From assembly GCA_037389465.1 (NCBI GenBank), contig JAZARR010000074.1:3100001-3164000 (forward strand): 64,000 nt of DNA, given 5' to 3'. Below are positions 27,543 to 39,890 of the stretch, piece by piece; within the stretch, counting starts at the first letter, position 1, and each line of letters opens with the position of its first letter. The notes under the pieces are model-generated. The model was given only the letters and a program-made list of their open reading frames with translations. It made no database searches and was not told where the DNA came from. The stretch comes from Baylisascaris procyonis. Taxonomy: Eukaryota > Nematoda > Chromadorea > Rhabditida > Ascarididae. A program made the position numbers and the translations under genes.

Positions 27543-30500
27543 CTTCCTAACCGCAATGCGTTTTTCCGTCTATCATAAGACTCACTTTCGGAATCAGCAA
27601 AGTGTGCAAATCCGCTAATAGGTGTTACATATTTCGCATCTGCCTGACTCTTTCTATAGGCCGATCAATCGAGCTTATCAGTGAGGCTTATCCATCAGGC
27701 TTATCCACCGGGATTATGCATTCATCTATTTATTGGCGAATGAATCGATCGGCTTTACCTTGCCATGTTGAAATTCGTATTTGCAAGCTACAACATTGTA
27801 TCTGCACGCATTTACGTGGTCGCATATGCGTGTGTGTCTGTCTGTTCGTTACTTTGCTCGCGATAATCATTGAATAATATGGCACGCACAAAGTGGATCA
27901 CAGGATTACCTCTCGTACCATCTTGCACATTGGTCGATCAGACTCAAATAGAGTATTATAAACTCGAAATGGAAAAAACTAAGTGCATTTTATATCAATC
28001 GGCTTTTTCTTTTACACAGATCGTCAGAGTGCAAATAAATGAAAAATTGTGGTAAAAGAGCTTTTGTGATTTACGTTTTTACATTCATCTCATCTGATAG
28101 ATCGTTTTCGTAAGTTACCAAAAAAGATTTGTGCATAAGTCTACTTCTGCAAAAAATTCGTTTTTTGACCCGACTTTTGTGAAATGCAATCAGAATTTTT
28201 TCCAATTTTGAATGCTAAAATAAGCAGTATTTTACACAAAACACGACAGCATTAGATCGCATTTTCGCTATCTACGTATACGTTGAGGAAGTGATTGGGC
28301 GGGTTGAAAGAATACAAAAGCGCAATTTTATAGTGGCCCACTTCGCTATCAAGGAACATTGCTGACGATACTCTAACTCCATCGCTCATTTATATGTTTC
28401 TAGCTCTACAAGTTCAGCGATAAAATGTGGAACATATTACTTGGATTTACATTGGTTTTTATGAAATTCATCTAGAAGAGATATGGTTGAAGAGATGGAT
28501 GCAGTGTACACTTTCGCATTGGATAACATTCGTGATCTCATTGGCCAAGTTCGTGCAAACGCAATTTATTATATATTTATTTTGCTATGTGCGCAATGTT
28601 TTCTCATTTGTCTATTGTTAACTCAAAACCGAATCGCTTCGAAAACATCTCAAGAACATTTTTTCAAATAAAACCTTTTGTCAATAAATAATTTTTTCGT
28701 TGAAAAAATCAATTTCATGAAAGAGATTTTGAATGCAATTTTAATGTGAACTCAAATTCACTCATCTCACTGACATCTCAATAACACCATTTACTTGCAC
28801 TACCAAAGATCACCTCCTTCTGTGATATAAATGTATATGAACCCAAAAAGTCGAATGATATGTGGCGAATAATCTTACTTCTTAATGCGTTCAACGTTCG
28901 TACACTTCAAAGTTTTGTTCACACTTGTACTGTGATGCATTTCTCAATTAATACATAAGTCCAATATTTTCAGATACAATGCAAATCTATTTTTCAATTA
29001 CTCTCATGTTTGCGTAATTTTTGAGTTATAAAATATTCTGCTCAAGCCGGAGTAAGTCGGAAGCACATTTGGGAAATTTCTATTTGGGCTATGCGAAAAA
29101 GAATGAGCACTTTGCTTTCCAAGTATTTCTTTTTTCAGGTGTAGTCCGTTATGTCACATGCAAACGAATTGGAGAGGCGCGTCAGAGTAACGGGCATACA
29201 TGCGTCTTTGTGTTCCGCTCACTTGACCAACCGTTTCACAAATTGTTCGGAAATAGCAAGTATGCCGAATAGTGCCTTCGTAGTTTGAATAATCTAGCCG
29301 ACCGCTCAGTTCCACTAAAAAAGCTCTGTTTTTTTTTTTCACCTGGTGGACATAGAATGCACAAAGTTTCCTTTCCATCTTTGGACATCTACAAATCTTC
29401 TCAGAGGTGATCGATGAAGTTGAAAGACAGTAGAGGAGGCCATGTAATCTCATAGATCATGATGGTTAAATCGCACATTTTTGACTTCAGTGGATTGATG
29501 TTCCAGCAAACAGACAAAGACACACACGCATATGTACAGATGCTCACTAATGAAATGCCACAATACGCTCCGCATATGCAAATTCGCTGATGTACGTAAT
29601 TAAACTAATGCCTAATATTAATGCTTTCACCATTATACTTCATATGCGAATTACTCTTAATTTAAAATTGCGAAATTTCTCTTATGGATGGCAGTGGAAA
29701 TTATTTCTCATCGCTCTCACCTCATTGCCTAAAGAATCAAAATTCTCCACTTAATGGATATTTAATGTTGATATCCTATTGAGTTAAACGTATAAAAGCT
29801 ATGAAATTAGCGAACGAGTTTTGTGATATTCATTATGTTCGGTTGATAGCATAGTGAGACAATTGGCAGCAAGAAGAAAATAGTGCTAATGAGTGCAAAT
29901 TATTGCTTTCAACAACACTTCATCACTTCGGATATTGCTGTAATCGCAGAGCATCTCACAACTTTTTCAGAAAGCATAAAATGGGGTGAATGAAGGATGA
30001 ATTTGCAGTTTGAAGTTTTATGTCACTGGTTAAAACTTGAATTTCTCATCTATTTTTTAGAAGTTTTAAATCACTTAAAATTTATATCGTCATATCAAAT
30101 TAATTAATTCATAAAATTTTAAAGTTTCTAGTGGCTACAGACGTTGGCTTATGTAGGAGTTTTTCAAAATTTTTGTTCGAGAGAGAAGTTCAGCAACAAA
30201 TTGCTGTTGTAAAACCAATTTATTCGATGCGAACGAATAGTTCTAAAGGAAATTCCTTTCACTGCAAACAATCTACTCATATTAGTTGAATTTCTATACA
30301 AATAACCTATAACTTTCAATAAACGGTAAGATTTGATTATTTGCTATTCGCAGCAGCAACTAATTAGGCAATGAATCCATCTACAGCGGGTGGCATCGAT
30401 CAATTTTTTGTTACTAATGTTAAGTTGATTGACAGATTGTTAAATATAATGATCTATAATAGGGTCGTCAACGCATCTGATTTTGCCTCTGTACTCATTC

Positions 30501-33500
30501 ACATTTGCAGCATCGATTCTAGCTGAGCTGTGCAATCTCTCAGTTGTCAAATACGTGCGCGATTCTGCTTGATTTCTCTTCCAAGTTCGCGCTTTCAAAG
30601 TTTAGAATTTATTCCGTCGAGCTGATTGATATTCATGCCGGCGCCCAATAAGTTTCTTCAAATTTTGAAAATGGTGTTTATGTTGCACGAATTTTAGCCT
30701 CATTGCATTGAATCAAGTCGCTGTGAGTTTTTCTGACTCCGCATCTATTAACACGATCGGTTGAAACTGTCTTAAATTTTATTAACACAGATAACGTATT
30801 ATGCACTCATGTTTTCATAGCAGTAGCCTGATCAGTGCGAGATGATGGAGAAGATAATAGAGCTTGAAGAGATCATCAATGAGTTCAGTTCTTTCTTATC
30901 GCCATTCGTTTTTTCTTGCAATTTGCAACTAAAAGATGGCCTTTAAATATATAACTTGAAGTAAAACTATTGAAAATCCCACTTGTGTTTACTGAATAAT
31001 GGCAAAAAGAATATGCCTTAGTGTCTTGTCTAGATGATTTGTGTTATGCGAAAGGCGTTACGTGCTTCGATGTCATCGTTTGCGACTATCTGGTTACACT
31101 ATCATATTTCATCTAACAATGCCTCATGTGGCACACACATCGCATCCTCTGCATACGCTCAATGAGTTCGTCCAACAAACGTTGTCAACGATGCCTTACG
31201 GTATTTCATTTTCATGCTTTTTATTATTTGTATTTGAATTTCCTTCATTGTCGTATAGCATAAAAATCTTTTTTTATTATACTTCTTATCCACTTATAAT
31301 TTTAACTTTATTTTATCAAAGCCATAGAACTGGCAAAGAATTTTAATGGAGGAAATATGATAAAATAATCTTATCGTATTAACTAATGTGAATAAATTTT
31401 TGAAAATTCCAATCAATTCGTAGTCACTGTTTTAATTTTTCAAATAAGAAATCATTTAATCGAAATTATTCGCTTGCAAAAAATCACATCAAAGTCGTCA
31501 GTAAACATAGTTTCAAGAAAATTGAAAAGTTCAAAAAATTATTAAAATAGATTACACATATGTACTTTGCTTAGGGATCGGGGTAATTGGCTCCACTGAA
31601 GGAGGAAATTGATCAAAAGCTAAATTACTGTATGACATGCTGAGTAAATAAATGGGATACTAACATGTGGGTTAATTAATGGCATTTCCGATAGGCTGCA
31701 GTTCTGCGCATTTCTCGCCAGCTGCCATTGAATGACATGACAAAAGCGCCGATGGATGAATTCGCCGCCTCTTGGGAGCGTTTCAGTTTTTTTTTTTCTG
31801 AAAACACACCATTTATGTTGAATGCCCAATTGACTAGACCACTTTCTCCCGCTTAAGCTTAACTTATAGAAAAAACATGCGCAATGCTTTCCAAGCGATT
31901 ACATCCCTTAATAATGTGGTCGAAGTAGGTAAAAAAAAACTTTTCGAAGCGAATATTTCCATAGCAGACTGCACGTGGAAACATATGCACCAACTACTAT
32001 CCTTCTAGTTCCCATGCCTTATTTCCAAAGTATGTCTTATTGGACATTTTGCAGCCCCTTGGGACATATCGCAGCCCCTCAAGATGCCACTGCGCAAATC
32101 CATTACATGAACGCTTTCTAACAGATCACTCAAGGCTTTATTACGGCATCGCCGATGACACTAAACAAAAAAAAATTATACGTACCAAAAATGTCATGAA
32201 TTTTTGCTAATAAAATTTGCCAAGATTTTTCTCATGAAGGATTGCGGCGGTTTTATCTGTTGGCCACTTTGTCGGGTCTATGAAGAAACTCCTTTGGAAT
32301 AAGCCTAGAGATAAAACTTAAGGCAGCTTGATGTGATGAAACCGATACCAATCTCACCTGACCATCTCAGGGTCATCTCAGCATGCATTGCTTTAAAGTT
32401 CGATGAGATGCAACAAAAACAGTGTTTCGCACTCATTTATCTAAATCAATATGCATTTCCACTATGTGGTAATGTAGTATTTTCATGTTTGCTTTTCGTG
32501 TGATCACCGCAATTGTTATCGCTTTTTGCCATTGTATACCGTTTGGAATGGAATTAAACTGGTCACGTGAATTGGTAATTTCGTTAGTTCTGTGAATACT
32601 CGTAGTGTTAAATTGCGGAGAGTTTATTTGTTGTGCAATTATCAAGGGTATACTTAGAATATATCATAATATTTTCTAAGAGAAAGCATCCTCGTTTGGG
32701 AAACGGCCATCGACGTATTAGGAAAACGACATGTGGTAAACTAAGCAGTGCGTCGCCATCTTTGTGGAGTATTATTGTAGCGCTATGCTTGTTTGCATAA
32801 AGTTCACATCTACGCATCCGATAAATCGCAAACTCAAACTAAAACAAATTTTAACGGATTTAATCTCTATCTGAGTGAGCACATTCTCTCCATTCTATTC
32901 TCTTTTGTGCTATTGGTTGAGTATAAAAGGAATAAAAAATTGCACAATTGTTTTATTTTGGAATTGATAATTTACTGCTGAATAAAACTCCCAAATTTGC
33001 AATTTGTTCAATGGTCACTTAAAGGGAAAAAAAGTGCATAAAACGTTGTTCTTTGGTTTTGAATAGCTGTGCAATTTGTTGTGCAGACTTGAACAGACTT
33101 GAACGATTTTTCGTCTTAAATAGAAAATAGTTTCAATGGTTTGAAAAAGGTTAACATTTAAACATCATTTCTCTCATTAAAAAAAAAAGTTGGAGATGTG
33201 GGGATCCTTTAGCAATCGAAGAGAAAAAATATAACTGCATAATTCAATCAGTTGCTCCCCTAATATCATTTGTCTCGTGGAGAATTTGCCCCCTTAACTG
33301 TTCGAAGGGAGGAAAGAAAATGACGGTGAAATGATGAAATGTTTTCAAAATTTATCCTAAGAGATCTAGAAACAGATTCAGAAAAAAATTAACTGTGAAT
33401 AATTCTTTAATTATTTTTAAATAATTTGGATGCTTGCTGAACTAAGTATTTTTGTTCCAATTAGTAACAATATACTTACAGTCTAGAAAATAATACTTTT

Positions 33501-35036
33501 ACCAATATCACTATTTGTATGTTTTCTTTCAAAAACTATAGGAAACATTTTCTCCTTTACGTATTTTTCCTTTGCACACAGGAAAAACTTTATAAAACAA
33601 CCAAAATCTTACTAATCTTAAACATATAACAGGCTGTCAGAGGAATATAAGTCAATAGGCGATTGTGCAAAATGAATCTTATGAGGATCGAGTAGAATAT
33701 AAATCTGAGAAATTTGAGAATCTTGCTGAATAAGGCGAAAATAGCCGTAAAGAAGATGAAATAAAAATTACTTAGCCTAGTGGTGGTTGAATTTTAACAT
33801 CGGATTGTATTTGCCAAAAAAAATTCAACTCTGAGACGAGTAGAAATGACTCACATTTGACTTAAGAAAACACTTCCATACGATTACAACACACCTCTTT
33901 TATTGTGCAGCTATAGTTCCCTTGTAGCAGAAATTAACGGAGAAAAAGAAATATTCGGATTCCACATCTGGGATTGCATTAAATCCTAACAATCATACTG
34001 CCTGGAGATATACTGCGAGGTGAATAAACGGTGCCCAGAAAAGGTAAGAAATGTAGTAATCTGAAATAAATAAAGGTTTTTGTGTGTTTTCAATAGAGAT
34101 GGTTACTGATATTACTTAGGTGATTCCACCAGAAATACTCAGTTATAAATTATCGCTTCTGAAATGTTCCCATCCGGGTCGGATACGACTTTCGCAAACA
34201 TCGCTGTGCATTGATGGTGTCGGTGTCATATTTCGTATGACGTCGGCTTCGTCTGCATGCGGTCGTATCGTTTTACTGTTCGATCAGGCATTTTCCGTGT
34301 TCTTTCTCAGTTTCTTTCCATCGTTCTTTATAAGAGAATATATATTTTTTGTCCATTAACTGTACATATTCTCGGCATAATGCGATCGTCGATTATTATT
34401 TTGGCACGCTATACTGATATGCACAACGATCGCATCGGATCGCATTTCGCGAGATGTTCCACTCGATCGTTTTGCCTTACGCATGTATAGTATTGCAGAA
34501 ATTTAAAACCAAGTAAAACGTCGTGAGCTCTTTTCAGCAGCAATCGTAATATTATTTTGTATGAGCGTTGAGGAGGCGCAAATTCTATTGCATTCCTCAA
34601 CAATCAACAAATTTCTCTAAGCAGATTTTCAAAACGCTTTATGACAAATATGTTTGCCCGTTTGCTTGGTATTTTCAAATAACGAACCATTGAAGCTAAG
34701 GTTATGAAATTTTGGTGATTCTAACATCATGGCCGATCTCATAATTTTTGTTGATCCGTTCATTGTGGGAAAAGTTATATAGATTTTTTCGACATTCAAG
34801 GAGGAAAATAATTTGCTTGCATATTGTATCGGTGACTTTTCCAGTTTTTAGCGCTTAAGTTATCTCACTTCCCGAAAGGATTTGCTTGAATGAGCTAATT
34901 AATTGCAATAGGAAGACCACTTGGCATGACTGTTATTCATAGTGGCTTAAGAAATCGGTGGCACATGAGAAGGGATTGCAAGATTGCAGATTGTGCTAGC
35001 TCTGTTTGCACGTTCATCACTAGTTTTCCTCCCTGA

Positions 35037-35256
35037 TCAGTGCATAATGAAAGACCAACCGGTGTCACATCGATGCAAATCTTTCCCACCTTTTAATGTG
35101 CATGAGTCTTCTGAAGCTGATACAGCGATTTGAAAGGTAACATCGGTGATCGGCAATCCCTCAATGTACATCTTACCGTCCAATTTCCTAGTATTAACTT
35201 CAGTAATTCCCGAGTCAGAAGTGATGAATAGCCACAAGCATGAATTTAAAATAACT
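35037..35256 (-). CDS. Orphan exon candidate, possible secreted-protein terminus
   Basis: Minus-strand frame from a ggcag acceptor (exon start 35256) to a TGA at 35037. It encodes about 72 residues including GITEVNTRKLDGKMYIEG, VTFQIAVS and two Cys (SCTLKGG, HRCDTGW). The composition looks like real protein and not chance, and the acceptor is acceptable. I do not recognise the family and found no upstream exon in matching phase. It lies antisense to the flank of the SOBP-like gene. It may be a small unannotated gene, a relic or chance. Confidence 0.28.
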
Positions 35257-35705
35257 CTGCCAATACGATTTTTACCGCATCACATTGTCAATCGGCTCTG
35301 CTCAAATCTAGTTAGTTTTCAACTGAATCAATCATGCATTCGCTTATTTCAAAAATGTTTACCTTTTGGGTAAGAGGACGCTTTAAAACGCAATGGCCAA
35401 TGGCTTCGAGCCTACTTACTCCAAGGAGAGTACGATCTCACAGAATGTACGCAGTCAGTGAAATACGGGAACATAAAGAGTGAAATACCAATGATGAGCT
35501 CCATATTGAGGAAACATTGTTAGCTCATATAAAGCCTCGGTTCAAATTTGTTGAAACAATTTTTACTGGGAAATCGTTTGATGCTGATTTCTTTTTGATT
35601 CGTTTATTAATAACATCTGAAATTGCATTCAGTAAACTATAAACTGTAGATAGCATGCCTTGTTTTAAACTCTAAACTTTAAAGTAGAAACCTTCCGGAT
35701 TTCAG

Positions 35706-37334
35706 CAGACAGCACAAGTGATAGAGAAGTGGCCAGGAGAAAGCAGTGTTCTGCAGTTTTGTTCACGAAGATGCCTCGATGAATATAAGTTGGAAATCCT
35801 CAAGAATGAGACCGTTTTTTGCATATCGGTTAGTTGTTATTCTTTTGCAAGTGCTAAAATTATCTGCCTTTTTTTTTCAATTTCTCATATAATATTTTTT
35901 TTTGTTATGTGTACTTTTCAACAGTCATACTTGACATTTCAGCTAGTGAATTCATACCAACTCTTCATTTTCAAGAAGGATACACTTTGAATGTTTGAAA
36001 ATTTAATGTGCCCTTAGGCGATTTTGCTATTTTCACGTTCCGCATTATGGCAGTGCCTTTTTGTGCACATGGTTGTGCATATTTCTTCCTGTTACTTCTG
36101 CATTTTCGCGTAATCGTTGTAGATGAAATTCCGAGATTTGTTTGGTATAACGCATACAGCAGTACATCTTCATATCGTCTTTCACGTCAGCTTGTTGGCT
36201 ATAAGATGAATTAAAGAAATATGAAAGAATTAAAAATGTCTACCAATTTTACAGCTAGTGATATTTACGCCGGTTGAGCCGAAAAAGACCGTTCTTCAGT
36301 CGAATATTTGTAAGTGGCAAAATCACTTGAATTATGAAGACGTTTATTCGACATAATTCATTATTTACCATTACTATGTGAGAACGGTTGTCCAATGAGT
36401 GGAATGCAAAAGCGCAAGCCGTGTTGGCAATTGTGGCACTCTTCTCCACTTGTTTAAAGAGATGTCAAGAGGCTGATGTAGTGGAATGAGTCACAAAAAG
36501 CGTATTTCTAACAAACACCTCTGCCATGTCCTTCAACATTCTTTGCTAAGGTTCCACATATATGCTTGTGAGAACGATAGCAAACCGATTCTATGTTTTA
36601 AAAATATTTTATCATTTCAGAAATCCGTTCCTGACAGCTGCCTCAGAAGTGCAGTTGAAAGCAACATGACGAAACGTCGTGTGTGTGAGAATAATGAAAA
36701 ACGACGTAAGAGACGTAAAGAACCTCGACCACATCCATCCTATCGTCTCAACAAACGCTACTGGGATGACATTCGTGCTGGTCGTCGTGTTCATGACGTA
36801 CCTTCTTTTCAATCCCAACAACGGCCCCCTTCTAGCAACCGTGGAAGTACAGTCAATCTTCCCACGTTCACCAACACAATCCCTCATTTATCGTTTCCTC
36901 TCATAAATACGGCACCCACGTTAATGGCTCCCTGCATTCCATATCCCTTCTCATCAGTTACTTCAAGCAATTTCTTCACAGACTCACTTGCCGGCACTTT
37001 GAAGCCAAAAACCGAGCCTGAGGATATTATTGATGTAACGTCGTTTGATGATAACAATGTCAAGACGTTCGTCAATCCTATCGAAAAACAAAAGTATGAA
37101 ATTCAAACATCTCAGGTTAGACCACGGGAAAGCGATGTTGTTGTCGATCAAATAGCTGATGAAATGTTCAAAGAGTTGGTCAATTTTAACAACAACAAGG
37201 AATGCGGAAAGGTTGACACCCATCACGACAATGCCGCCGGTGTGTTCATGCCGATTCCTGTGCCCATACCAGTGCCAATATTGATACCGCTTAGCGATAC
37301 GTTTATTTTGAAATATTTCACTCGTGTAGGATGA
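35706..37334 (+). CDS. Sine oculis-binding protein (SOBP) homologue, 3' exons
   Basis: Two exons join in phase 0: 35706-35828 and 36621-37334 (TGA). Exon 1 has LQFCSRRCLDEYKLEIL, the C-terminal half of an FCS-type zinc finger. It closely follows the second FCS finger of animal SOBP, where the same stretch reads LQFCS..CLNQYK. Exon 2 starts with a basic, nuclear-localisation-like block (KRRKRRKEP), then Pro/Ser-rich sequence. Next comes an acidic SUMO-interaction-like motif (EPEDIIDVTSFDD), a helical segment (DQIADEMFKELV), and an alternating Pro/hydrophobic tract (MPIPVPIPVPILIPL), which is a hallmark of the family. SOBP is a nuclear cofactor of Six/sine oculis factors; that role is assumed by homology. 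The first half of this finger, the first finger and the 5' end were not found and must lie upstream. Exon 1 could instead end at 35813, but the gttagt donor at 35829 is better. Confidence 0.82.
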
Positions 37335-39890
37335 TTATTGCATCTACGAACATAAGTGCATAATAGCAATTCATATCAAATGATATATTGTTTCTTCTCA
37401 TCCACTGAAAAGCGAACACTGATTTATGACAACACGTGGTTCATGGATTTGATGTATTTGCTATGTGGAACCTCGAAGTTAGAAGGGAGAAGCAATCTTA
37501 TACCTCTTTTTCGTTTCGTTCCGGGTGGATGGCATTACCATCCCACCATAGTTGCCACTTAATTAAACCATCTTTCATATCATTGTATTCTCTCGAACGT
37601 GACAAAACAACTGCCATATATGTCCCATTCCCCAAGTGCACATTCTAATGCATACTGAAGCAGTTATATCTATCTTGGAATGACAGCAATGGCTGGTATT
37701 CAACTAATAGTGACAGTCATGAACGTTGCATTGAACGGAACGTGCTGGATTGTGCCTCTCATGTCCTGTCTTCAACAGGATGCTGCAGCATCGTTTTGTA
37801 CCATACGTCGGCAAACATAACCGAGACGAACAAATCTTTTACTCCCGAAAATCCGCTTGAAATTTTTCAAAGGGATTTCTCTGTTCATTTGTCGCACATC
37901 GTACACTCTTATCCGTCGGCGGTTTTGGCAAACCATTAGCGGTTTATGAATATGTTTGAGACACTTGATCGCGTCCGCTGCGTTTGCAAAATTGAATTCC
38001 TTTCATTCACTGAAGTGTCTAACGTGGCCGTTGGAATGATTGCAAATGCCGGCATCCCCTTTCTCAATTTCACCGTTAATTCAACCGATTTCTCTCAATT
38101 TTTTATTTCCCCAAATCATAAATGTTAACCAAAGAATTTTTTCCGTAAATGGCAATACGATATAAAATTTCATTAGTTCAAATGACCTTGCACAAACGAA
38201 GTCACGTGTATACACAATCAATTCAACTCATCCTCTGATGTTTGAACGAGTGAAATCTTGTTTAATTCTATGAATAAGTGGGCTTTCCATTAGCACAAAG
38301 AAAAAAGAGACCGAACCTATAAAATACCTTAAATCAAGCAAACGGTTGAGATGTGTATAGTGTTTCAGACTACGATAAAGCGTTCGGCGCATATTTTCTA
38401 AGCCCCATCGTAAATTCGACACAATAATTAGGAAAAAGCAAAGAGTTTACAATCACATTTGAAGATGTCAGAGGGTACTTTAAAGGAGAAGACTCAATTT
38501 ACGCACACCAATAAAATATTCTCACGTACCAATTGGTTGGCAAGATTTAGAGGAAACGATGCGATGCATTTTTAACTGCCTTCGTTTAAATAAACCCTTT
38601 AAAACATGATACCAAAGAGTTGACACCATACATTAAAAAATCATAAGAAACCGATTTAAAATTAGTCGATAAATGCGTTTTTAATCTCACAGGCTGTTTG
38701 GCACTCAAAGCCGGCCAATGTTATTTGTCGGCATCTTCTCAAAAACACCTGTATGATGTTTGCATATGCCATCCATCGGCTGCTTTATTCGTTAAGAGAT
38801 GGATGGTCTAAAATTACACCTATGGAGTGACGTAGAGCTGTGCCGAGGATACATTACGATCGCTGATAGTTAAAGTGGAAAACATGGAGGCGGTCATACG
38901 ATCATTTCTTTGGGAATGCCCCGTGTGGTAAAAACTGAGGGAGAGTGAGTCATCGATTTTTAATTATGTTTGCTCTTGATGTGCGACTGCAAAGATTCTT
39001 TGTTTCCTAGCCGCGTTCACTTATACTCTCATTTAGTCTGCAAAAGCGCTGTTGCCATCAGAGAGGATGATTTTCCTGCATATATGGTAAGACAGTTCCA
39101 TACTGATGCGTGTGTGCCCACAACGTCCTAAAAAAATATACTGTATTGCTCATTTGAATCGTTTGCAGCTGTCGATGACGCTAATCGGTTCAACTTCTAG
39201 GTAGAAATCCATTAGATGCAGCGTTGCCAGAAAGAAAGCACCACTATGCAGTTTATTTAACATGAGCAAGCGAAGTGCTATAGCGATCCGAAAATGCTCT
39301 TCTTAACGTCACCAAGCGATGGACAATAAAACTTTCTACATGCCACTAAGCTCTTTTCCGTGTTCAGTGCATCATTAGAGAGGAGTCCATAAAGACAACA
39401 AGACGATACATTCGTAAAGAAGGTGAAAATGCCCACATTGACAAAGTGGCGAGAATTTTAGTTCAATTACTTCCTAGTATCATTTTACAGAGCTAAATAT
39501 ACTGCAAATTGTTTTGAATTTTATCAGTACGCATTGTATGCTGGCACATCTGAAAACATGTCAGCTGTACATTTACTGCATTAAATTGGGATGCTGCAGC
39601 CTAGGAGAGGCGTGCATCTAATAAGAATCAAAAATATTTTAATTGTTTTATGCTATATATCTTACAAGCAATTGTGCATTCGACCATGCTCATTAGAAGT
39701 GTCTTCATGAAAAGAAATTTAAGGTGATCAATCGCCCATTAGCGTCGTAGGTTCTTTCACTAACAACAAAACGCATCCGATGGATGTCGATGTTGCGCTC
39801 GATGAGGCGACAATATGAATCAGCTTTAAATGATATCTGCAGCAAGATTAATAAACGCGATTGCACGCTAAGTTTATATTATCACATTTC
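37335..39890. other. Gap between SOBP-like and PDZ genes (3' ends converge)
   Basis: No supported gene. A 50-base exon-like piece at 39037-39086 (+) and an open stretch behind ctcacag near 38697 (+) were noted, but they could not be chained. Confidence 0.5.

Noticed and set aside
33934..34022. Plus-strand stretch reading ALNPNNHTAWRYTAR, like a prenyltransferase alpha repeat
   Set aside because: All three frames look equally protein-like here and no neighbouring repeat exons were found.
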